A stretch of 64,000 bases of DNA. Origin: UBA5336 sp964492485 (GTDB taxonomy: Bacteria > Pseudomonadota > Alphaproteobacteria > Caulobacterales > Hyphomonadaceae). The translations under genes were made by a program, and so were the position numbers. The stretch is from contig CAZBKM010000003.1 of assembly GCA_964492485.1 (NCBI GenBank), positions 124,001-188,000 on the forward strand, read 5' to 3'. This document shows, piece by piece, positions 25,883 through 35,405 of this stretch (the stretch's first letter is position 1; each line of letters starts with the position of its first letter). The notes under the pieces are model-generated. The model was given only the letters and a program-made list of their open reading frames with translations, was not told where the DNA came from and made no database searches.

Positions 25883-27712
25883 TCACTCCGCCATTGGAGG
25901 CGCATTGCCGTGGCGCGAACCGGGTTGACGCATGGCGGCCGACTCTTCTCGAATTGCCTTGAATTCATTGCCTTCGTACCATTCCGGCCAATCGGACGAC
26001 CGGGCGATCTGCAGACCGACGCGGTACAGCGCCTGTATGTCTTCCTGCATGCCCGAAAGGTCCCAATCTGGCGCATACTCGTCCATGGGCTTGTGATAAC
26101 GCCGCGCGGTATAGGCATCCGCCGCGGCCTTGCCCGCGGCCACGCCGCCATCGCGCTTGTCGACCCCACCATCGGCGTACAGCATCGGCACGCCCTTCTT
26201 GGCGAAGGAGATGTGATCGGAGCGGTAGAAATACCCCGCTTCCGGCTTGGGATCAGCCCGGATCATCCGGTTCTGGCCCTCGAGGACCGCTGCCAGGCGA
26301 TCCTCGAGTTGGGAAGCGCCGTAGCCCACGACCACCATGTCCCTGGTCCGGCCGATGGGCAGCATCCCGTCCATGTTGATCCCGGCGGCCACCTTGCCCA
26401 ACGGCACGGTCGGATGCTCTGCAAAATAGGCCGAACCGAGGAGGCCGGATTCCTCCAGGGTCACGGCGGCGAACAGGACCGTGCGATCGAGAGGTTCAGC
26501 AGCCATCGCTTCGGCGATCTCCAGAAGGGCCGCAACGCCCGTCGCATTGTCCACGGCGCCATTGTAGATCTGGTCGCGGTAGAAATCCTGGCCCGGCTCG
26601 CCCGCCTTTTCCGGCGATTTCTTCCCGAGATGGTCCCAGTGGGCGGTGTAAAGCAGGTATTCGTCAGGCCGGGTCTCCCCCGGCAGCTTGCCCAGGACGT
26701 TCCGGGACGTCGCGGCGCTGATCGATTGAGTGATCCGCCCCGAGGCCGCGATGTCGCCCAGATCGACCGCGGTGAAGCCACGCTGTGCGGCGGCGGTTTT
26801 CTGGGCCTCGTAGTCTAGGCCTGCCGCCGCGAATACCTCGGCCGCCAGGTCGCGGGTGAACCAGCCTTCGAGGACCGTCCGGCTCGCTCCGCCATCGGCA
26901 CGCACCAGATCGGCCTGCGCGCCGCTCCAGGAGTTCGAAACCACATCCCAGCCATAGGAGGCCGGCGCGGTCTCGTGGATCACGATGGCCGCCGTGGCCC
27001 CCTGGCGGGCCGCCTCTTCGAACTTGTAGGTCCATCGGCCATAATAGGTCATGGCCTTGCCGTTGAAGAGGCTCGGGTCTTCCGTCGCGAAGCCGGGATC
27101 GTTGACCAGCATGACCACGGTCTTCCCCTCGGCGTCGACATTGGCGTAGTCATTCCAGCCATATTCGGGCGCCACGATGCCGTAGCCGACAAAGACCAGG
27201 TCTGCGCCCTCGAAAGACAGCGTGGTGTCCGTTTGGCGCTTGGTCCAGAACACGGCCTCGCGCGGGATCTCCAGCGGGCGTTCGGTTGCGCCAAACGACA
27301 GGGTCAGATGCGACTGTGCGGGATCTACGGTCTGCTCGACCATTCTCACGGTCTGGAACCAGGTGCCGTCCTCGCCAGCGGGCTCGAGGCCCACGCGCGC
27401 CATGTCCGCCGCGATCCAGTCTGCTGCCGCCTCGCCCGCCTCGGTACCTGGGGCGCGACCCTCGAACGTGTCATCGGCGAGCGTACGGATCCGAACCGCC
27501 AGATCGCTGGCGATGATGTCCGCCCCGGTGTCCTCGGGCAGGGGCAGGCGAAGGCGATCCGCTCCGGCCGGCGCTGCGCCGGCGGCAGGTGTCTCGGCGT
27601 CCGCCCGCTCCGGACTGGTTCCGGCGGGTCCGGTGGCCTGCTCGTCCTGGCTCGCCAGGGGCGCACAGGCGGCGACAACGGCCGCCACCGCCATAGACAT
27701 GAAGAAACGCAT
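25883..27712 (-). CDS. M28-family zinc aminopeptidase lipoprotein
   Basis: Protein of 609 aa. A signal peptide with lipobox VAAC (about residue 16) marks a lipoprotein, followed by an Ala/Pro/Glu-rich linker, a protease-associated domain insertion (about 170-300), and the M28 peptidase domain. Zinc ligands and catalytic residues are recognisable in TAHWDHLGK, VDNATGVAALLEIAE, TLEESGLLGS and SDHISFAKKGVP. Members cleave N-terminal residues from peptides in the periplasm or at the cell surface. The start MRFFMSMAV is preferred over an in-frame start 195 bp upstream because only it gives a signal peptide. Confidence 0.9.
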   Translation of the reverse strand: MRFFMSMAVAAVVAACAPLASQDEQATGPAGTSPERADAETPAAGAAPAGADRLRLPLPEDTGADIIASDLAVRIRTLADDTFEGRAPGTEAGEAAADWIAADMARVGLEPAGEDGTWFQTVRMVEQTVDPAQSHLTLSFGATERPLEIPREAVFWTKRQTDTTLSFEGADLVFVGYGIVAPEYGWNDYANVDAEGKTVVMLVNDPGFATEDPSLFNGKAMTYYGRWTYKFEEAARQGATAAIVIHETAPASYGWDVVSNSWSGAQADLVRADGGASRTVLEGWFTRDLAAEVFAAAGLDYEAQKTAAAQRGFTAVDLGDIAASGRITQSISAATSRNVLGKLPGETRPDEYLLYTAHWDHLGKKSPEKAGEPGQDFYRDQIYNGAVDNATGVAALLEIAEAMAAEPLDRTVLFAAVTLEESGLLGSAYFAEHPTVPLGKVAAGINMDGMLPIGRTRDMVVVGYGASQLEDRLAAVLEGQNRMIRADPKPEAGYFYRSDHISFAKKGVPMLYADGGVDKRDGGVAAGKAAADAYTARRYHKPMDEYAPDWDLSGMQEDIQALYRVGLQIARSSDWPEWYEGNEFKAIREESAAMRQPGSRHGNAPPMAE

Positions 27713-27813
27713 CCCGAACTCCCGACCCGATAGGCTGTTCCGGCCCGTTAAGCATGGTGTGGGGTGGCCCGCAAGACAGCGTCCGAAGCGGGTGTCCGGT
27801 TCCCGGCGACCGG

Positions 27814-28719
27814 CTACTGATCCTCCGGAAGCGGAATGTATTCGTGTTCGCCCTCGGGCAGCGCGAAGGGGGTGCCGACCCAGTTTCCGGCGATGGAGGC
27901 CCGCCAATCGGCCTTGGCCCGTTCAATGCGCTCACGCGTGGACGAGACGAGATTCCAATCGATCAGACGCGGACCGTCCATGGTGCGCCCGCCGGCCAGC
28001 ATCAGCTTTGCTCCGGCCGCCGCGGTGACGTCGACGCGCGCGCCAGGCTCCAGGATCGCCATGCTGCCGCCGTCCAGGGCCTGGCCGTCAAGGGTCGCAC
28101 GTCCATCGGCGACGTAGACGGCGCGTTCGTCTGCGGCGTCGCCCGGGATCTCGAACGCGGCGCCGCCGGGCGCGTCGAAGGCCAGGTACCAGATCGGCCA
28201 GGGGAAGGTGACCGGGGAACGGTGCCCCCAGGCCTCGCCCGCCAGTATCCGCGCCCGGCCTCCGCCAAGGTCGAATTCCGGTAGCGTGTCGGCCGGATGG
28301 TGGACGAAATCGGGCTCCATATCCTCATGGGTATGGGGCAGGGCCACCCAGGTCTGGATTCCATGCATCCTGTGACCGGTCTCGCGCTCCGGCGAGGGGG
28401 TACGTTCGGAGTGCACGATACCGCGTCCGGCCGTCATCCAGTTCACCGCGCCCGGGCGAATGACCAGATCCGAGCCGACGGTGTCCCTGTGCGCGATCGC
28501 GCCCTCGAACAGATAGGTGACCGTTGCCAGCCCGATATGCGGATGCGGGCGCACGTCGAGCGCCTTTCCGGGTGGAAAGTTCGCTGGACCGAAATGGTCG
28601 AAGAAGATGAAGGGACCGACCATCTTCTGGGCATGAAAGGGCAGGACCCGTCGCACGGTGAACCCGTCGCCCAGATCCTTTTCGCGTGGTTCGATGATCC
28701 GCGTGATTGCAGCGCCCAT
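27814..28719 (-). CDS. Pirin family protein
   Basis: Bicupin of 301 aa. The N-terminal cupin carries the metal ligands in RPHPHIGLATVTYLFEG and the following GRGIVHSERTP (HxH, H and E pattern), typical of pirins with quercetinase-like or regulatory roles. Pirin physiology in bacteria is varied and cannot be inferred here. The start MGAAITRIIEP is chosen over one 42 bp upstream. Head-to-head with the UDG-family gene, 53 bp apart. Confidence 0.92.
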   Translation of the reverse strand: MGAAITRIIEPREKDLGDGFTVRRVLPFHAQKMVGPFIFFDHFGPANFPPGKALDVRPHPHIGLATVTYLFEGAIAHRDTVGSDLVIRPGAVNWMTAGRGIVHSERTPSPERETGHRMHGIQTWVALPHTHEDMEPDFVHHPADTLPEFDLGGGRARILAGEAWGHRSPVTFPWPIWYLAFDAPGGAAFEIPGDAADERAVYVADGRATLDGQALDGGSMAILEPGARVDVTAAAGAKLMLAGGRTMDGPRLIDWNLVSSTRERIERAKADWRASIAGNWVGTPFALPEGEHEYIPLPEDQ

Positions 28720-28772
28720 GGTTCCGTTCCCTCGGCTTGCCTGTCCCGGCTGCGGCAACATATGGCGGTCGG

Positions 28773-29363
28773 ATGGCCGAACTCCAGACCCTTCTGGCGG
28801 ATATCCGCGCGTGCCGCCTCTGTGCCGGGGACATGCCCGAAGCGCCCCGTCCGATCCTTCAGGCAGGGACGGGCGCCCGCGTGCTCGTTGCGAGCCAGGC
28901 GCCAGGCAATCTTGCCCGTCGCTCGGGGACCCCCTTCAATGACCCATCCGGCGAGCGTCTGCGGGACTGGATGGGGATCGGGCGGGACGACTTCTACGAT
29001 GCCGACCGGGTCGCGATCGTTCCCATGGGGTTCTGCTTTCCCGGATATGACAGGACAGGGGGCGACCTGCCGCCGATGCGGCGGTGCGCCCCGACATGGC
29101 GGACCGCCATCCTTTCGCGTCTGCCGAACCTGAAGGTGACGCTGCTGATCGGGGCTTACGCCCAGAAATGGCACCTGGGCCCGGAGTTCGGTCACAGCCT
29201 GACCGAAAGGGTTGCAGGGTGGCGAACGCTTGCCGATGACGGCATCTATCCCACACCGCACCCGAGCTGGAGAAACAATGCGTGGCTGAAGGCAAATCCC
29301 TGGTTCGAGACCGACGTGCTGCCGGCCCTGAGGACGGCAGTCCGCGCCGCGCTGGAGGTCTGA
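28773..29363 (+). CDS. Uracil-DNA glycosylase family protein
   Basis: Protein of 196 aa of the UDG superfamily, the small group with SQAPGNLARRSGTPFNDPSGERLRDW-like core: visible are LVASQAPG, GTPFNDPSG, MGFCFPGYD and a C-terminal TPHPSWRNN (HPS motif). A short CRLC motif near residue 13 resembles Fe-S-type members but only two cysteines are seen at that point, so an Fe-S cluster is doubtful. Substrate and role in repair are unproven. The start is placed 66 bp inside the longest frame at MAELQT. Eight bp separate it from the next gene, a probable operon. Confidence 0.8.
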   Translation: MAELQTLLADIRACRLCAGDMPEAPRPILQAGTGARVLVASQAPGNLARRSGTPFNDPSGERLRDWMGIGRDDFYDADRVAIVPMGFCFPGYDRTGGDLPPMRRCAPTWRTAILSRLPNLKVTLLIGAYAQKWHLGPEFGHSLTERVAGWRTLADDGIYPTPHPSWRNNAWLKANPWFETDVLPALRTAVRAALEV

Positions 29364-29371
29364 GCCGCTGG

Positions 29372-30379
29372 ATGGCCCTCCGATTGGGCGCGCTCGCGGT
29401 GGCGCTGGGCGGGTTTTCAGGGTGCGCTCCGGCCCGGCAGGCCGCCCTGGATCCGCCGGCGCTGGCGGGAGCCCCGGCCTTCCATCCGGACGACGGGGTA
29501 TTTATCAGCTTCGACGGCGCCCGGTTGGGCCTGACCACGTGGCGGGCACGAACGGGGCCGCCAGACATCGTGGTCGTTGGCCTCCACGGCATGAACGACT
29601 ATGCGAACGCCTTTCACATGGCCGCTCCCTACTGGGCCGAGCGCGGCGTCACCGTCTATGCCTATGACCATCGCGGACATGGCCGCTCACCCGGGCGCGG
29701 CATCTGGCCGGAGGAGGACCTGCTGCGCAGGGATCTGCGCACCGCAGTCGAAGTTGCCCGGAGCCGTCACCCGGACGCCGTGCTGGCGGTGGTCGCGATT
29801 TCCATGGGGGGCGCCGTGGCGATGACCGAGTTCGCCCGCCCGGACGCGCCGCCGATCGATCGGCTCATCCTGTCGGCACCGGCCCTTCGCGGCTGGGAGG
29901 CCTTGCCCTGGATCCAGCGGGTCGCGCTGCGCGTCTCGGTCCATCTCCGACCCGGTTGGCGGGTCGTGCCACCCCGCCGTTTCGTCAGGATCGAGCCGAG
30001 CGACAATCTGGAGATGCTGCGGCGACTGGTGGCCGATCCTTTGCGCCTCGACGGCAACCGGATCGATATGGTGCTGGGTGTTGTCGAGCTGATGAGCGCG
30101 GCGCGGGCCGCAGCGCCGGACCTTCGGCCGCCGACGCTGGCGGCCTATGGTGCGAAGGACATCGTGATTCCGGAAGCGGCCATGCGCGAGGCTGCCCCCC
30201 GTTTTCCCGAACATGTCCGCACCGTCTACTATGCCGAAGGCTACCATATGCTGTTGCGCGACCTGCAGGCGGAGACCGTCTGGGCGGACATGCTCGCCTT
30301 CCTGCGCGATCCCGAGGCCCCGCTGCCGAGCGGCGCGCCGGCCTGGCCATGGCGCCGTGCGGCGACGCCGGCGGGCTAG
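29372..30379 (+). CDS. Alpha/beta hydrolase lipoprotein (monoacylglycerol lipase-like)
   Basis: Protein of 335 aa. Signal peptide with lipobox GFSGC (Cys18), then a serine aminopeptidase/Hydrolase_4 domain: oxyanion motif VVGLHGMNDY, YDHRGHGRS, nucleophile elbow AISMGGAVA, and C-terminal Asp (YGAKDIV) and His (EGYHML). This pattern is that of monoglyceride lipases and lysophospholipases. It would act in the periplasm or at the outer membrane. Its TAG stop lies in the first bases of an R3 repeat. Confidence 0.88.
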   Translation: MALRLGALAVALGGFSGCAPARQAALDPPALAGAPAFHPDDGVFISFDGARLGLTTWRARTGPPDIVVVGLHGMNDYANAFHMAAPYWAERGVTVYAYDHRGHGRSPGRGIWPEEDLLRRDLRTAVEVARSRHPDAVLAVVAISMGGAVAMTEFARPDAPPIDRLILSAPALRGWEALPWIQRVALRVSVHLRPGWRVVPPRRFVRIEPSDNLEMLRRLVADPLRLDGNRIDMVLGVVELMSAARAAAPDLRPPTLAAYGAKDIVIPEAAMREAAPRFPEHVRTVYYAEGYHMLLRDLQAETVWADMLAFLRDPEAPLPSGAPAWPWRRAATPAG

Positions 30380-30580
30380 CGCCTCGTCGCGTCGATCGGA
30401 CTGATTGAAGCTGGCCTGGAGCAAGTTCGGAGCAAACGGGATCGGTTACGAACGGAGACTTGCGCAAGAACAATGATGTGAAGCGACGGTCCGGGGTGGA
30501 ACGAAGGACCGGCATTTTAGAGTCCTGTTTGTAAGCATTTTCTTCGTGCGCTCCGGTTCCTGTTGCGCCTGAAAGGGCTC
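30376..30580. repeat. Palindromic repeat cluster, R3 + R1 + R2
   Basis: R3 (30376-30415, beginning CTAGCGC and containing GTCGATCGGACTGATTGAAG), an intact R1 (30416-30520, from CTGGAGCAAGTTCGG to GGCATTTTAG) and an R2-like copy (30533-30580, AAGCATTTTC...CTGAAAGGGCTC) follow each other. The first CTAG supplies the stop codon of the lipase gene. The remaining stretch to 30727 is a G-rich leader of the dehydrogenase gene in which I see no further element. Confidence 0.75.
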
Positions 30581-30727
30581 GTCGGGCGGGTTCGGCAAGC
30601 TCGGAAAGGCTCGGGACGGTTCCCTTCCCCCTGCACATGCTCTAAGGCGGCGGCGAACCCGGACCGGCCCTGCCTGCTTGCGGCGAGGCAGACCCGTTTT
30701 GCCGGACCCGGCCAGGGAGCCAAGGTC

Positions 30728-31786
30728 ATGTTCGATCACACCGCCTTCGATGCCCATGAGGGCGTGCATTTCTTTCATGATGCCGACAGCGGACTGCGCT
30801 GCGTGATCGCCCTTCATTCCACGGCGCGGGGGCCGGCAGCGGGTGGCTGTCGGATGTGGTCCTATGCCAGCTCTGCCGACATGGTCACGGACGCGTTGCG
30901 CCTGTCGCGGGGCATGAGCCTCAAGAACGCCATGGCCGACCTTCCGCTTGGCGGTGGCAAGGCCGTGATCTGGGGCGACAGCCGCACCGGAAAGAGCGAG
31001 GCCCTGTTTCGGGCCTTCGGTCGTGCCGTCGACCAGCTTCAGGGCCGTTACTATACCGCTGAGGATGTGGGTATCGACGTCGCCGATATCGCCATTGCCG
31101 CGCAGGAGACACCCTTTGTGGCGGGCACGGATGCCGGTACCGGCGGCAAGGGTGATCCGTCGCCGGTGACCGCGCGGGGCGTGTTCCTCGGCATGATTGA
31201 ATGTGCCCGCCGGGTCTTCGGGACCGAGGACCTGGATGGGCGCACCGTCGCGGTCCAGGGGGTCGGCTCCGTGGGCGGGCACCTGTGTACGTTGCTGGCC
31301 GAAGAGGGTGCACGTCTGGTCATCTGCGACATGGACCGTGACGCGCTGGAGACCGTACGCCTTGCCACGGGCGCAGACGTGGTCGCTCCGGACGACATCT
31401 ATGACGTGCCGGCAGACATCTTCTCGCCCAACGCGCTCGGCGCGGTCCTCACGCCTGCGACCCTCGCGCGTCTTTCGGCCCGGATCATCGCCGGCGGGGC
31501 CAACAACCAGCTTGCGACACCCGAGATGGGCGACCGTCTTGCCGAGCGCGGGGTCCTCTACGCACCCGACTATGTCATCAATGGCGGCGGCATCATCAAT
31601 GTGGCGGCGGAGATTTCCGGCACCTACGACTCCAACTGGGTCGACGACAAGCTGGCCAACCTGATCGAGACCCTGGGCAAGGTGCTGGACGAGGCGTTGT
31701 CGACCGGTGCGTCGACCGATGCGGTTGCCGAGCGCATGGCGCGCGAGCGAATCGCCGCCGCCAGGTCGTCCAGGTCGGGCGCCTGA
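30728..31786 (+). CDS. Leucine-type amino-acid dehydrogenase (Glu/Leu/Phe/Val family)
   Basis: Protein of 352 aa, the length of leucine/phenylalanine dehydrogenases and shorter than GluDH. It oxidatively deaminates branched-chain or aromatic amino acids with NAD+. The catalytic lysine motif is PLGGGKAVIWG, preceded by RGPAAGGCRMWSY; the NAD-binding fold begins at VAVQGVGSVGGHL; and GGANNQLA and NGGGIINV complete the family pattern. Such enzymes feed leucine breakdown. The start MFDHTAFDAHEG is preferred because the frame upstream runs through the leader and repeat. Confidence 0.92.
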   Translation: MFDHTAFDAHEGVHFFHDADSGLRCVIALHSTARGPAAGGCRMWSYASSADMVTDALRLSRGMSLKNAMADLPLGGGKAVIWGDSRTGKSEALFRAFGRAVDQLQGRYYTAEDVGIDVADIAIAAQETPFVAGTDAGTGGKGDPSPVTARGVFLGMIECARRVFGTEDLDGRTVAVQGVGSVGGHLCTLLAEEGARLVICDMDRDALETVRLATGADVVAPDDIYDVPADIFSPNALGAVLTPATLARLSARIIAGGANNQLATPEMGDRLAERGVLYAPDYVINGGGIINVAAEISGTYDSNWVDDKLANLIETLGKVLDEALSTGASTDAVAERMARERIAAARSSRSGA

Positions 31787-31814
31787 GCCGCGGTCCCCTC
31801 CGAGCTGACGGCGT

Positions 31815-32690
31815 TCAGGGTGTCAGCATGACCGCGACATTGTCGATCAGGCGGGTGCGCCCCAGCCAGGCTGCAGCCAGGAGACGGGCTTCCGTCGGCC
31901 AGGTTGCGCGATCCGGTCCCAGTGACTGCAGCGTTTGCGGATCAACCACCGTGACATAGTCGACCGGACCGAAGCCGGCGGCGGCCAGCGCGCCGGTCGC
32001 TTCGGCGATCACCTCGTCCAGGCCGGTGCCGATCCGAAGCCGGGTGCGCGCGCGCACCAGCACCGCATGAAGCGTTCCCGCCAGGCGGCGTTCGGTGGGC
32101 GATAGGTAGGCATTGCGCGATGACAGGGCGAGCCCGTCGGGATCGCGCCGGGTGGCGCCGCCCCGCACGGTGATCGGAAAGCCGAGATCCGTCACCATCC
32201 GCCGGATGATCTGGAGCTGCTGGAAATCCTTCTCGCCAAAGACCGCCACGTCCGGCTGCACGTGAAGGAACAGGCGCGCGACGATCGTGGTGACGCCGTA
32301 GAAGAAATGCGGGCGGTGCCGTCCGTCCAGCAGGTCCGACAGGGTCTCGACCCGCACATGGGTGAGGGACCCGTCGGGATACATCTCCGCCACGCTGGGG
32401 CAGTAGGCAACGTGGCAGCCGGCTTGGGCGAGCTTTGCCAGATCGCCGGCTTCGTCGCGGGGATACTGCTCGAAATCCTCTCCCGGCGCGAACTGCGTCG
32501 GATTGACGAAGATCGACGCCACGACGCAGTCGGCGTCCGCGCCTGCCTGTTCGATGAGCGCCAGGTGCCCGTCATGCAGCGCGCCCATGGTCGGCACGAA
32601 CGCGATCCGCGCCCCACGCCGCCTTTGCAGCATAAGGCATTCGGCGAGTCCGGCGCGGGTCCGTTCAACTGTCAGGGGGTATTTCGTCAT
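31815..32690 (-). CDS. panC: Pantothenate synthetase
   Basis: Protein of 291 aa. It joins pantoate and beta-alanine with ATP in the last step of pantothenate synthesis. Signatures: FVPTMGALHDGHLALI (HxGH-like), FVNPTQF, FGEKDFQQLQIIRRMV and LSSRNAYLSP. No panB or panD lies nearby. Convergent with the dehydrogenase gene and divergent from the protein at 32774. Confidence 0.96.
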   Translation of the reverse strand: MTKYPLTVERTRAGLAECLMLQRRRGARIAFVPTMGALHDGHLALIEQAGADADCVVASIFVNPTQFAPGEDFEQYPRDEAGDLAKLAQAGCHVAYCPSVAEMYPDGSLTHVRVETLSDLLDGRHRPHFFYGVTTIVARLFLHVQPDVAVFGEKDFQQLQIIRRMVTDLGFPITVRGGATRRDPDGLALSSRNAYLSPTERRLAGTLHAVLVRARTRLRIGTGLDEVIAEATGALAAAGFGPVDYVTVVDPQTLQSLGPDRATWPTEARLLAAAWLGRTRLIDNVAVMLTP

Positions 32691-32773
32691 TGGAATTTTC
32701 GCCGATTCAGGTAGGATAGGTTTGGTTAAGCAGTATAAACGTGTTGTTAACCGACATCCGGGAAGGTTGAGAC

Positions 32774-33277
32774 ATGGTTCAAGGCATCCTTAACGCGCTT
32801 CGGCCTGTGGCCGTCATGGCCGTTCTCGCGAGAACGCCGGCCGCCGCCCGGAAGGTGGAGGCGCCAGAGCCTCGTGTCCGCCACGATGTGGCTGAGGGCG
32901 CTTGCGTCGACCTCGATGACTGGCTGTTCGGTGGGTCTCTCGCCGAGACCCGGATGGATCCGCTGGCACCCCACGCCCAGGCCCTGTCGCTGACATTTGA
33001 CCGGGTCTCTGGCGCGGCTTCGGAACTGCGTCAACTTCTCTCCGAGATCGCGCGCCTGGCGCCGGAGCCGGCGCCCGTGCCGGCCAATCTCCTGGCGGCG
33101 CCGAACCACGCATGGGTCGACCGCGACCTGTTCGAGGGTGAGGCATTGACGGAAGCGCCGGCTGACATGCCGGCCCTTCTCGGTGACGCCTTGTTCCTGT
33201 TCGAGGAAAACGCGCCCATCGCCGCCCTGGCGGCGCGGGGCGGATCGGAAGTCGAAACAGCGCGCCGCGCGGCCTGA
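32774..33277 (+). CDS. Hypothetical protein upstream of mipZ
   Basis: Protein of 167 aa, acidic and Ala/Leu-rich. No signal peptide is obvious, although the first 20 residues are mildly hydrophobic. Visible segments are DLDDWLFGGS, a helix SGAASELRQLLSEIARL, and WVDRDLFEGEA. No family recognised. It lies 51 bp before mipZ on the same strand, so co-expression is likely. The 83-bp upstream gap has AT-rich half sites (GGTTAAG, GTTAACC) similar to CtrA half sites. Confidence 0.6.
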   Translation: MVQGILNALRPVAVMAVLARTPAAARKVEAPEPRVRHDVAEGACVDLDDWLFGGSLAETRMDPLAPHAQALSLTFDRVSGAASELRQLLSEIARLAPEPAPVPANLLAAPNHAWVDRDLFEGEALTEAPADMPALLGDALFLFEENAPIAALAARGGSEVETARRAA

Positions 33278-33328
33278 TGCCTGTCGCCGGGGGGGCTCCC
33301 TGCGGCCAGGGCACCGTCGCGGCGCTGA

Positions 33329-34240
33329 ATGGGGCAGGGTAGAGTCGTGCCAGCAGACGGATTCAGACCGGTGGGGCCGGACCAGCATGTGGAAACCGTT
33401 CGCCGGCCAGGTCCGCGCAACGGGCGTCTCATCGTCGTCGGGAATGAAAAGGGCGGCGCGGGCAAGTCGACCGTGGCGATGCATCTGTGCGTCGCGATGA
33501 TGCGCATGGGGCGCCCGGTGGGCATTGTCGATCTGGACGTTCGCCAGCGCACCCTGACCCGCTACATGGAAAACCGCATGCGCTGGATGTCCTCGACGGG
33601 TGCCAGGCTTCCGATGCCGGAGATCATCCGGATCGATCCCAGTGAGGAGCGGGATCTCGATCGCGCGGAGTATGAAGAGACCCGCCGGTTCGAGGACGTT
33701 CTCAAGCGCCTCCGGGACAAGTGTGATTTCGTGATCGTCGATGCCCCTGGGGGCAACACTTTCCTGTCGCGCCTGGCTCATCAGCATGCCGACACGCTGA
33801 TTACGCCGCTCAATGACAGTTTTGTCGATTTCGACCTTCTGGGTGACGTGAATCCCCAGACCCTGCAGGTCGTTCGGCCCAGTTTCTATTCGGAAATGGT
33901 CTGGAGCTGCCGGAAGGCGAAGGCCCAGGCGAGCCGCAAGCCGATCGACTGGGTCGTCATGCGCAATCGCATGTCGCCGCTGGAGGCACGCAACAAGCAG
34001 AAGGTCGGCGAGGCGCTGGACAATCTGGCGCGGCGGATCGGCTTCCGGCTTGCCCCGGGCCTGTCGGAGCGGGTGATCTATCGCGAGCTGTTCCCGGCCG
34101 GCCTGACCCTTCTGGATCTGACGGAGAAGGGATCGACCATTTCGTTTACCATGAGCCATGTGGCTGCGCGCCAGGAACTGCGCGACTTGCTGATCGTGCT
34201 GCAGCTCAAGGAGTTCGAGGGCGAGGAAATCGCCTTCTGA
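33329..34240 (+). CDS. mipZ: Cell-division inhibitor ATPase MipZ
   Basis: ParA/MinD-family ATPase of about 303 aa. In Caulobacter-like bacteria MipZ binds the ParB-parS complex and forms bipolar gradients that inhibit FtsZ assembly away from midcell. The deviant Walker A is NEKGGAGKST, Walker A' DLDVRQRTLTRY, and Walker B CDFVIVDAPGGNTFLSRLA. FYSEMVWSCRKAKAQ and DWVVMRNRMSPLEARN are MipZ-specific features. The first ~30 residues before LIVVGNEKGG are poorly conserved, so an internal start is possible. There is no MinCD in the window. Convergent with the carboxypeptidase. Confidence 0.93.
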   Translation: MGQGRVVPADGFRPVGPDQHVETVRRPGPRNGRLIVVGNEKGGAGKSTVAMHLCVAMMRMGRPVGIVDLDVRQRTLTRYMENRMRWMSSTGARLPMPEIIRIDPSEERDLDRAEYEETRRFEDVLKRLRDKCDFVIVDAPGGNTFLSRLAHQHADTLITPLNDSFVDFDLLGDVNPQTLQVVRPSFYSEMVWSCRKAKAQASRKPIDWVVMRNRMSPLEARNKQKVGEALDNLARRIGFRLAPGLSERVIYRELFPAGLTLLDLTEKGSTISFTMSHVAARQELRDLLIVLQLKEFEGEEIAF

Positions 34241-34369
34241 ATTCGAGGTGCGCGGATGCGCCGGGCGTTCGGCAGCGGCGGCGTCTCGGGTTCATCCCTG
34301 TCGACGGTCGCAACCGGTCGATCCCATGCCGCTTCTGCTTTACTGGTCGTCGTTGACCGCTACTGGGCC

Positions 34370-35323
34370 CTACTGGGCGTCGCCTTCGCCGACGGGCAGG
34401 AACGGCTTCCCGTTGAGCATGGGCACCGCGGCCGCATCCGGCGCAACGGGCTGTCGAACCGCATCGAAGGCGATCTGGGTCTTCATGCCGCCGCGCGGGG
34501 TCATGTCCGGCACGCTGTCATAGGCGGCCTCGATGAGATCTGCGACATGGTCGTTCCGCGCGCGCGATGAATGTCCCCCAAGCATCACGGCAATGATCCG
34601 GCGATTGTCCCGCTCCGCTGCTGCCATGAGATTGTAACCGGAGGCGCGGGTGTAGCCGGTCTTGATCCCGTCCACACCGTCGACAGCGCCCAGAAGGTGA
34701 TTGTGATTGCGATAGGTCCGCCCGTCCCAGGAGAACCGCTGGGTCGCGAAATAATCGTAATAGGCGCTCTGGTCTTCCAGCATCACTTCGGCCAGGCGAG
34801 CCATATCGCGGGCCGTGGTCACCTGTCGCGCATCGTGCAGACCGGACGCGTTATAGAAGGTGGTCTGAGACAGACCCAAGGTCCGGGCCTTCACGGTCAT
34901 GAGGGCGGCAAAGCGCGGCTCCGTGCCGCCGATGCGCTCGGCCACAACCACGGCAACGTCATTGGCGGACTTCGTGATCAGCGCGTCGATCGCATCGCGT
35001 ACGGTGATCGTGTCGCCCTGCCGCAGGCGAAGGTTCGACGGTTGCTGGCGGGCGGCGTGGGCCGAAACGGGCAGGGCCTCGTCCAGCGACAGGCGGCCGG
35101 CTTTGAGTTCCTCGAACACCATGTAAAGCGTCATAACCTTGGTGAGCGAGGCGGGATGGCGCGGGGCGTCGGCATGGCGGGCGTGCAGCACCGTGTCGGT
35201 TTCCGCGTCGACCACGATGGAGGCATACTTCTCGGCCTGGGCGGTGGCCGGGGCGATCGCCATGGCCATCATCGCGCCGGCGATCAGGTTGCGAAGTCGG
35301 GTCAACTGCGACCGGTTCGACAT
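34370..35323 (-). CDS. D-alanyl-D-alanine carboxypeptidase (DacF/PBP5-type, S11)
   Basis: Protein of 317 aa. Signal peptide (cleavage likely after TAQA), then a penicillin-binding S11 peptidase domain with SLTK nucleophile motif in HPASLTKVMT, SAND (SxN) and KTGYT. It trims the terminal D-Ala of peptidoglycan stem peptides in the periplasm. It lacks the C-terminal amphipathic anchor of E. coli PBP5, so it is soluble or loosely attached. A TTGA-N7-TTAA box at 35391-35405 lies upstream. Confidence 0.92.
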   Translation of the reverse strand: MSNRSQLTRLRNLIAGAMMAMAIAPATAQAEKYASIVVDAETDTVLHARHADAPRHPASLTKVMTLYMVFEELKAGRLSLDEALPVSAHAARQQPSNLRLRQGDTITVRDAIDALITKSANDVAVVVAERIGGTEPRFAALMTVKARTLGLSQTTFYNASGLHDARQVTTARDMARLAEVMLEDQSAYYDYFATQRFSWDGRTYRNHNHLLGAVDGVDGIKTGYTRASGYNLMAAAERDNRRIIAVMLGGHSSRARNDHVADLIEAAYDSVPDMTPRGGMKTQIAFDAVRQPVAPDAAAVPMLNGKPFLPVGEGDAQ

Positions 35324-35390
35324 GCCAGGCTCCTTCCGTCATGTGCCGCAGCAACGACACTGCCCACAGTATTAAGTTCGGCCAATACGG

Positions 35391-35405
35391 TTGACCAGCG
35401 GTTAA
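35391..35405. promoter_or_regulatory. CtrA-like box between dacF-type gene and phasin gene
   Basis: TTGA-N7-TTAA, one mismatch from TTAA-N7-TTAA, in the divergent gap between the carboxypeptidase (minus) and phasin (plus) genes. Its role is inferred only from the motif and position. Confidence 0.28.
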
